From assembly GCF_003602275.1 (NCBI RefSeq), contig NZ_QZVT01000002.1, forward strand, positions 248,001-312,000: a stretch of DNA of 64,000 nt. Direction: 5' to 3'. The notes under the pieces were generated by a model. It was not told the origin of the DNA, made no database searches, and saw nothing but the letters and a program-made list of their open reading frames with translations. This DNA is from Arthrobacter cheniae. GTDB taxonomy: Bacteria > Actinomycetota > Actinomycetes > Actinomycetales > Micrococcaceae. Shown here piece after piece: positions 58,741-64,000 of the stretch; within the stretch, counting starts at the first letter, position 1; every line of letters starts with the position of its first letter. Made by a program: the position numbers and the translations under genes.

Positions 58741-59910
58741 TCAGCGCAGGCCGGTACCGCGGTCGAGGGCGAGCCCGATCAGTTCATCGATGAGCTCTGT
58801 ATAGCCGAGACCGGACTTGGCCCACATCTGCGGGTACATGCTGATCGGGGTGAAGCCCGGCATCGTGTTGATCTCGTTGATCACCAAGCGGCCCTCCGGG
58901 GTGTAGAAGAAGTCGACGCGGGACAGACCCTCGCCGCCGATCGCCTCGAATGCCTCGGCTGCGGAATGACGCACGCGTTCGATGACCTCCGCGGGGAGGT
59001 CGGCCGGACAGGACAGCTCGGCGGCAGCCCCGTCGACGTACTTGGCCTCGAAGTCGTACCAGGCGTGGTCCCCGGGCTGGATGGCGATCTCACCGGGAAG
59101 GGACGTGCGCGGGGCGTCGAGGCCCCGGCCCTGCAGCACGGCGACCTCGATCTCGCGGCCCACGATGCCGGCCTCGATGACCACCTTGGGGTCGAAGGCG
59201 CGCGCGGCCTCGACCGCGGCCCGGATCCCGGCGGCGTCCTCCACCCGGGTGATGCCCATCGAGGAGCCGGCCCTGGCCGGCTTGACGAACAGGGGGAACC
59301 CGAGCGCCGTCGCCCGCTCGATGCTTGCCTCGGAATCGGTGCGCCACTGGCGATCCGTCACCACCACGTAGGGGCCCACCTCGAGACCCACCGACGCGAA
59401 GACCACCTTCATGAAGTGCTTGTCCATCCCGACGGCGGACGCCAGCACACCGGCGCCGACGTAACGCATGTCCGCCATCTCCAGCATGCCCTGCAGCGTC
59501 CCGTCCTCACCGAACGGACCGTGCAGCAGCGGCAGGACGACGTCCACCCTGCCGAGGCTCTCGGGGACTGAGCCGGGTGCGGCGACGAGCAGTTCCTGCC
59601 CTGCCCTGCCGTCGACGGCGGTGCCCATCACCACGGCCTGCTCGTTCGCCGTGACCTCGGGCAGTACGTCGGACCGGAGGGACCAGGCGGACGGGTCGGC
59701 CGAGACCAATGACCACTGGCCGGATCTCGCGATCCCCACGGGAACGACGTCGTAGCGGGAGCGGTCGATCGCCTCGAGGACGCCGGCCGCGGTCACGCAG
59801 CTGACGGCGTGCTCGCTGGAGCGTCCGCCGAAGAGGACGAGGACTCGGGCCTTGCGGGCAGGAGTGGCAGTCTCGGTGGTCACGGTGGTCACGGTGGTCA
59901 CGGTGGTCAC
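58741..59910 (-). CDS. ddl: D-alanine--D-alanine ligase
   Basis: Ddl makes the D-Ala-D-Ala dipeptide for peptidoglycan. The 389-residue ATP-grasp protein has VLVLFGGRSSEHAVSCVTA, PLLHGPFGEDGTLQGMLEM, GFPLFVKPARAGSSMGITRV and LSRVDFFYTPEGRLVINEINTMPGFT, with the metal ligands in the last block. The GTG at 59910 overlaps the gpsA stop (GTGA). It is the first of four GTGs in a 9-bp tandem repeat encoding VTT units, so the exact start is uncertain by up to nine codons. Confidence 0.94.
   Translation of the reverse strand: MTTVTTVTTVTTETATPARKARVLVLFGGRSSEHAVSCVTAAGVLEAIDRSRYDVVPVGIARSGQWSLVSADPSAWSLRSDVLPEVTANEQAVVMGTAVDGRAGQELLVAAPGSVPESLGRVDVVLPLLHGPFGEDGTLQGMLEMADMRYVGAGVLASAVGMDKHFMKVVFASVGLEVGPYVVVTDRQWRTDSEASIERATALGFPLFVKPARAGSSMGITRVEDAAGIRAAVEAARAFDPKVVIEAGIVGREIEVAVLQGRGLDAPRTSLPGEIAIQPGDHAWYDFEAKYVDGAAAELSCPADLPAEVIERVRHSAAEAFEAIGGEGLSRVDFFYTPEGRLVINEINTMPGFTPISMYPQMWAKSGLGYTELIDELIGLALDRGTGLR
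59875..59910 (-). repeat. (GTGACCACC)4 at the ddl start
   Basis: Four perfect 9-bp copies on the coding strand encode Val-Thr-Thr four times at the ddl N-terminus. Each copy offers a GTG that could initiate translation, and the first overlaps the gpsA stop codon. Confidence 0.97.
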
Positions 59911-60953
59911 GATGCGTGATCGCCTTCCGGCTTGAGGTTGCGGGCCAGCAGGCGCGGCCCGAGGTCGTTCACGGACAGGCGTCCCTGGAGGACGGCCACC
60001 ACGCTCTCGGTGATGGGCATGTCCACGCCGAGTTTCGTCGCGGACTCCAGGACGGCCTGCGCGGACTTGATACCCTCGGCCGTCTGGTTCATGCGCACCG
60101 TCACCTGGTCCAGCGTGAGCCCCTGACCCAGGAGGTGACCGGCGGTGTGGTTCCTCGACAGGGCGGAGGAGCAGGTGGCGATGAGGTCCCCCATGCCCGC
60201 AAGCCCGGACATGGTCTCCGGCCTGCCCCCGAGCGCGACGGCGAGGCGCGTCGTCTCGGCGAGGCCCCGGGTGATGACGGAGGCCTTGGTGTTGTCGCCC
60301 ATGCGGCGGCCCTCGCAGATACCGACGGCCAGGGCGATCACGTTCTTCACGATCCCGCCGATTTCCACGCCGATCACATCGGTGGAGGTGTACGGGCGGA
60401 AGTAGGACGCCGTGCACGCCGCGGCGATCCAGGTGGCGGTGTGGTGATCGGGACAGGCGACGACGGACGCCGTCGGTTCCTCCCGCGCAATCTCCATCGC
60501 GAGGTTCGGGCCGGACAGGACGGCGATGCGCCCGGCGGGGAGGCCGAGCTCCTCGGCGATGACCTCGCTCATGCGGGCGTCCGTGCCCACCTCGAGCCCC
60601 TTCATGAGGGAGACGAGGACGGCATCGGCCGGTATGAGCGGGCGCCAGGCCGGCAGCTGGGCGCGGAGCGTCTGCGCGGGCACGGCGAGGACCACGAGTT
60701 CGCTACCGGTGAGGACGGCGTCGACGTCGGCCGACGCGGTGATGTTCAGCGGGAGCCGGGTGTCTCCGAGGTAGCGCGCGTTCCGGTGTTCGGCGGTGAT
60801 CTCGTCGGCGACCTCGGGACGCCGCGACCACAGCATGACGTCGGTCTCCGCGGAGGCGTCCGCCAGGACCTTCGCGAAGGTCGTCCCCCAGCTTCCCGAA
60901 CCGAGGACGGCGATCTTGCGGGGCGGCCGGGCACTCCTCACGGTGTCGCTCAC
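59907..60953 (-). CDS. gpsA: Glycerol-3-phosphate dehydrogenase [NAD(P)+]
   Basis: GpsA supplies sn-glycerol-3-phosphate for phospholipids. The 348-residue protein has IAVLGSGSWGTTFAKVLAD (cofactor), LVVLAVPAQTLRAQL, SLMKGLEVGTDARMSEVI, VLSGPNLAMEIAREEPTA and the catalytic Lys region in GVEIGGIVKNVIALAVGI. GLAGMGDLIATCSSALSRNH completes the signature. It overlaps plsC by four bases and ddl by four bases. Confidence 0.96.
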   Translation of the reverse strand: MSDTVRSARPPRKIAVLGSGSWGTTFAKVLADASAETDVMLWSRRPEVADEITAEHRNARYLGDTRLPLNITASADVDAVLTGSELVVLAVPAQTLRAQLPAWRPLIPADAVLVSLMKGLEVGTDARMSEVIAEELGLPAGRIAVLSGPNLAMEIAREEPTASVVACPDHHTATWIAAACTASYFRPYTSTDVIGVEIGGIVKNVIALAVGICEGRRMGDNTKASVITRGLAETTRLAVALGGRPETMSGLAGMGDLIATCSSALSRNHTAGHLLGQGLTLDQVTVRMNQTAEGIKSAQAVLESATKLGVDMPITESVVAVLQGRLSVNDLGPRLLARNLKPEGDHAS

Positions 60954-61756
60954 GGCTTGGCCCCTGGCTGGGCCTCACCAGGACCCTGCTCCCTCGTTCT
61001 GCTCTCGCGGGATTCGACGTCGCGGGGTTCGCGCCCCAACCGCTCCTGCTGCTGCAGCGCCGGATTCCAGCGCTCGGCTGGAGCCTGCTCGCCCCGGAGT
61101 TCGGCGAGGAGCTCGGTGATGGCATCGAGGATGCGGTCGGTCGCCGCGTCGAGGGTGGTGCGGGTCAGCGGTGCACCGCGGAACTCGCTGAGGTCCACGG
61201 GATCGCCGACGAGCAAGCGGGAGCGCTTGCGCGGGAACGGATAGAACCGCTTGGCGTAGCGGGGGAAGAACTCGTGAGCGCCCCACTGCGCGATCGGTAC
61301 CACCGGCGCACCGGTCTGCAGGGCCAGGCGGGCTGCGCCGGTGCGACCCTTCATGGGCCACATGTCCGGGTCCCGGGTGAGGGTGCCCTCCGGGTAGATG
61401 ATGATGCCACCGCCGTCCGCCAGCGCGTCCCGGGCGGCTTCGAGGGACCGGTTCGCGCCCGCGGAACTGCGCTCCACCGGCACCTGCCGGATGATGCGCA
61501 GGATGGACCCGATCACCGGCACCTTGAACAGCGATGCCTTCGCCATGAAGTGCGGCATGATGTCCTGGTTGTAGAGGAAGTGAGCCACCACGATCGGGTC
61601 GATCTCCGTGACGTGGTTCGGGCAGACGATGATGCCCGTGCCGCGGGGCAGGCGTTCCTGCCCCTGCCATTCCTTGGACATCATCGCGTTCATGGCCGGC
61701 CTCACCCAGGAGGCGAGGAAGGCGAACATGGCACGTGAGCCCCGAGGCTCCCCCAC
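60950..61756 (-). CDS. plsC: 1-acyl-glycerol-3-phosphate acyltransferase (PlsC-like)
   Basis: The 268-residue membrane-associated acyltransferase has motif I NHVTEIDP (His48, Asp53), the acceptor-binding motif VPVERSS, and motif III IIIYPEGTLTRD. PVVPIAQWGAHEF is motif IV. The Arg/Glu-rich tail of about 50 residues is not conserved. It starts with GTG 13 bases after murA; an ATG nine codons later is possible. The plsC-gpsA-ddl run joins lipid and wall synthesis. Confidence 0.92.
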   Translation of the reverse strand: MGEPRGSRAMFAFLASWVRPAMNAMMSKEWQGQERLPRGTGIIVCPNHVTEIDPIVVAHFLYNQDIMPHFMAKASLFKVPVIGSILRIIRQVPVERSSAGANRSLEAARDALADGGGIIIYPEGTLTRDPDMWPMKGRTGAARLALQTGAPVVPIAQWGAHEFFPRYAKRFYPFPRKRSRLLVGDPVDLSEFRGAPLTRTTLDAATDRILDAITELLAELRGEQAPAERWNPALQQQERLGREPRDVESRESRTREQGPGEAQPGAKP

Positions 61757-61769
61757 GTTCCCGAACCGC

Positions 61770-63119
61770 CTAGGAGAGTGCCACGGCGGCAGCCGGGGCG
61801 TCCTCCGTGATATCGAAGTCGGCGCCCAGGCCCTCGAGCTTGTCCTGGAAACGCTCGTAGCCGCGGTTGATCAGTTCGATCCCGGTGACGTGTGAGACGC
61901 CGTCGGCCGCGAGGGCTGCGATCAGGTGGCTGAAGCCTCCACGCAGGTCGGGGATATGGATGTCCGCACCACGGAGTTGTGTGGGTCCGGAGATCACGGC
62001 GGAGTGGAGGAAGTTGCGCTGGCCGAAGCGGCACGGCACACTGCCGAGGCACTCCCGATGAACCTGGATGCTGGCGCCCATGCGGATCAGGGCATCGGTG
62101 AAACCGAAACGGTTTTCGTAGACCGTCTCGTGGACGATGGACACGCCGGAGGCCTGCGTGAGGGCGACGATGAGCGGCTGCTGCCAGTCGGTCATGAAGC
62201 CGGGGTGGACGTCCGTCTCGAGGACGAGCGGGGAGAGGGGCTTACCCGGGTGGTAGAAACGGATGCCGTCGTCGTCGACGTCGAAGGCTCCGCCGATCTT
62301 CCGGTAGGTGTTCAGGAACGCGGTGAGGTCGAGCTGCCGGGCACCCTCCACGTAGATGTCACCCTTGGTGACCAGTGCGGCGGATGCCCAGGAGGCCGTC
62401 TCGTTACGGTCCGAGATCGCCTTGTGGTTGTACCCTGTCAGTTCCTTGACGCCCTCGATGCGGATGACGCGGTCCGTCTGGACCGTGATGATCGCGCCCA
62501 TCTTCTGCAGGACGGCGATCAGGTCCATGATCTCCGGTTCGACGGCGGCACCCGACAGCTCGGTGATGCCATCGGCGCGGATGGCCGTGAGAAGCACCTG
62601 CTCCGTTGCTCCGACGCTCGGGTACGGGAGGGTCAGCTTCGCGCCGTGGAGGCCCTTCGGTGCGGAGATGGAAATACCGCCGGGACGCTTGTCGACGACG
62701 GCGCCGAAGTTGCGGAGGACCTCGAGGTGGTAGTCGATCGGGCGGTCACCGATCTTGCAGCCGCCGAGGTCGGGGATGAAGGCCTCGCCGATGCTGTGCA
62801 TGAGGGGCCCGCAGAACAGGATGGGGATGCGGGAATCGCCGGCGTGGGCGTCGATGTCCTTGGAGCGGGCCATCTTCGCCTCGCTCGGGTCCATGGTGAG
62901 GTCGCCGGTGACCGGGTCCTTGGTGACCGTGACGCCATGCAGCTGCAGCAGGCTGGTGACGACGTCGACGTCCTTGATCTCGGGGACGTTCCGGAGCACG
63001 GACGGCGTGTTGCCGAGGAGTGAGGCGACCATGGCCTTCGGAACCAGGTTCTTCGCCCCGCGGACGGATACCTTGCCCGTCAACGGAATGCCGCCGCGAA
63101 TGGTCAGAACGCTACCCAT
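61770..63119 (-). CDS. murA: UDP-N-acetylglucosamine 1-carboxyvinyltransferase
   Basis: MurA transfers enolpyruvate to UDP-GlcNAc, the first committed wall step. The 449-residue protein begins MGSVLTIRGGIPLTGKVSVRGAKNLVPKAM, with the substrate Lys23-Asn24 pair. It carries the fosfomycin-target Cys121 in DLGGCKIGDRPIDYH. Mycobacterial MurA has Asp at this position, so the sequence predicts fosfomycin can react here. ETDVHPGFMTDWQQPL and GADIHIPDLRGGFSHLIAALAA are also typical. Confidence 0.95.
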   Translation of the reverse strand: MGSVLTIRGGIPLTGKVSVRGAKNLVPKAMVASLLGNTPSVLRNVPEIKDVDVVTSLLQLHGVTVTKDPVTGDLTMDPSEAKMARSKDIDAHAGDSRIPILFCGPLMHSIGEAFIPDLGGCKIGDRPIDYHLEVLRNFGAVVDKRPGGISISAPKGLHGAKLTLPYPSVGATEQVLLTAIRADGITELSGAAVEPEIMDLIAVLQKMGAIITVQTDRVIRIEGVKELTGYNHKAISDRNETASWASAALVTKGDIYVEGARQLDLTAFLNTYRKIGGAFDVDDDGIRFYHPGKPLSPLVLETDVHPGFMTDWQQPLIVALTQASGVSIVHETVYENRFGFTDALIRMGASIQVHRECLGSVPCRFGQRNFLHSAVISGPTQLRGADIHIPDLRGGFSHLIAALAADGVSHVTGIELINRGYERFQDKLEGLGADFDITEDAPAAAVALS

Positions 63120-63340
63120 GAATACCTATTTTCCTCATACGTTTAGCCCCCGCGGAGTCGAAAATGCTCGTTCCAAGCATAGGAGCACCCCGGGGCAGAC
63201 AGAAATACAAGGGTACTTCGTGCGCACCCTCTTCCATGATAGGAACCCCCGCGGGTGCGCCGGCATTCCGGCAGGCCCTTCGAACGGCACGTGACCTGCG
63301 CGACATCCACCTACGGGAAGCCCGGTCACCGAACCGTGGT

Positions 63341-63940
63341 TCAGCTGCGGACGGGCAGCGTCGTCGGCTTGAAGGACGGGCGACGGGCTTCGAACGCCGT
63401 GATGTGCTCTTCCTGGCGAAGCGTCAGGCCGATGTCGTCCAGCCCTTCGAGCAGGCGCCAGCGCGTGTAGTCGTCGATCTGGAAGGGTGCACTCACGGAG
63501 CCGCACTGTACGCTGCGGGATACGAGGTCCACGGTCACGGTGGTGCCCGGCTCGTTCTCGATCACCTTCCAGATGAGCTCGATGTCATCCTGCGCCACCT
63601 GCGCGGCGACGAGTCCCTGCTTCCCGGAGTTGCCGCGGAAGATGTCGGCGAAGCGCGAGGACAGCACCGCGCGGAAGCCATAGTCCTTCAGGGCCCAGAC
63701 GGCGTGCTCGCGGGAGGAGCCGGTGCCGAAATCCGGGCCGGCGACGAGGACGGAGCCGCGGGAATAGGGCTCCCGGTTGAGGATGAAGCTCTCCTCCTTA
63801 CGCCATTCCGCGAAGAGCGCATCTTCGAATCCCGTGCGGGTGATGCGCTTGAGATAGACGGCGGGGATGATCTGGTCGGTGTCGATGTTGCTCTGGCGCA
63901 GCGGAACGCCGATGCCGGTGTGCGTGGTGATCTTCTCCAT
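63341..63940 (-). CDS. leuD: 3-isopropylmalate dehydratase small subunit
   Basis: LeuD pairs with LeuC to isomerise isopropylmalate in leucine synthesis. The 199-residue protein starts [20 protein letters not shown] and has [41 protein letters not shown] and [18 protein letters not shown] good AGGAG site eight bases before the ATG sets the start. It lies nine bases after the leuC stop. Confidence 0.97.
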   Translation of the reverse strand: MEKITTHTGIGVPLRQSNIDTDQIIPAVYLKRITRTGFEDALFAEWRKEESFILNREPYSRGSVLVAGPDFGTGSSREHAVWALKDYGFRAVLSSRFADIFRGNSGKQGLVAAQVAQDDIELIWKVIENEPGTTVTVDLVSRSVQCGSVSAPFQIDDYTRWRLLEGLDDIGLTLRQEEHITAFEARRPSFKPTTLPVRS

Positions 63941-63949
63941 GGCGGGCTC

Positions 63950-64000
63950 CTAGGCTGCTGGCACGGTGGGCGTTGCGGACGCAGTGTCCGCGGGATTTAC
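63950..64000 (-). CDS. leuC: 3-isopropylmalate dehydratase large subunit, C-terminal end
   Basis: Only the last 16 codons and the stop are present (VNPADTASATPTVPAA, TAG at 63952-63950). The sequence itself is not diagnostic. The assignment rests on the position directly upstream of leuD, on an in-frame open end and on nine-base spacing, all usual for leuCD. Confidence 0.7.
   Translation of the reverse strand, partial: VNPADTASATPTVPAA

Noticed and set aside
59911-60417. An N-terminal extension of ddl reaching into gpsA
   Set aside because: The extra 169 residues are antisense-like shadow sequence in the gpsA frame; the Ddl family starts near the GTG repeat.

Overview
The window is high-GC DNA from an actinobacterium, most likely a member of the Micrococcaceae (Arthrobacter-like). 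The basis is the gene order, the frequent GTG and TTG starts, stop/start overlaps of 1-11 bases, and family features such as the OleB-OleC fusion and DUF2469 next to rnhB. No rRNA, tRNA, CRISPR array or prophage was seen.

The backbone is the conserved actinobacterial housekeeping block, read on the minus strand. From right to left it runs leuC(end)-leuD, murA, plsC-gpsA-ddl, then DUF3515, thiL-DAK2-recG, rsmD, coaD, DUF177-rpmF-rnc-mutM, smc, ftsY, ffh, and rpsP-khpA-rimM-trmD-rplS-lepB-lepB-rnhB-DUF2469. These genes serve ribosome assembly, rRNA and tRNA processing, protein secretion, chromosome segregation, DNA repair, and cell-wall, phospholipid and CoA synthesis.

Accessory cassettes split this block. 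They are: a VOC dioxygenase/amidohydrolase/hydrolase set with a palindromic operator (5.4-8.2 kb); zwf facing glnK-amtB, with a GlnR-like phased operator (10-13.4 kb); an MFS exporter (14.7-16.1 kb); the oleA-oleBC-oleD long-chain olefin operon (20.0-24.8 kb); a LysM-NlpC/P60 hydrolase behind a ydaO-type (c-di-AMP) riboswitch (24.9-26.0 kb); an aminotransferase/spermidine-synthase-like pair and a YcnI copper-type pair (29.4-33.2 kb); and a molybdate operon that ends in rsmD (33.3-37.0 kb).

The largest interruption lies between thiL and ddl (41.4-58.7 kb). It holds dTDP-rhamnose genes (a fused RmlC-RmlD plus RmlB), a poly-Gln surface protein, a regucalcin-like protein, an SDR, a glycosyltransferase, a RibA-RibD_C fusion, a LysR/PutA proline-catabolism pair and a YeiH-type transporter. 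Next to ddl is a lower-GC island with one small secreted protein of unknown function, flanked by two nearly identical inverted remnants of an IS5-family transposase.

The most interesting items are the inverted IS remnants with their cargo gene, four coding tandem repeats that could vary in copy number (oleBC, the poly-Gln gene, the ddl start and a 5' hairpin in yeiH being the positions of note, the last an inverted rather than tandem repeat), the phased GlnR-like operator, the riboswitch, and a probable ATT start codon for the DUF177 gene.
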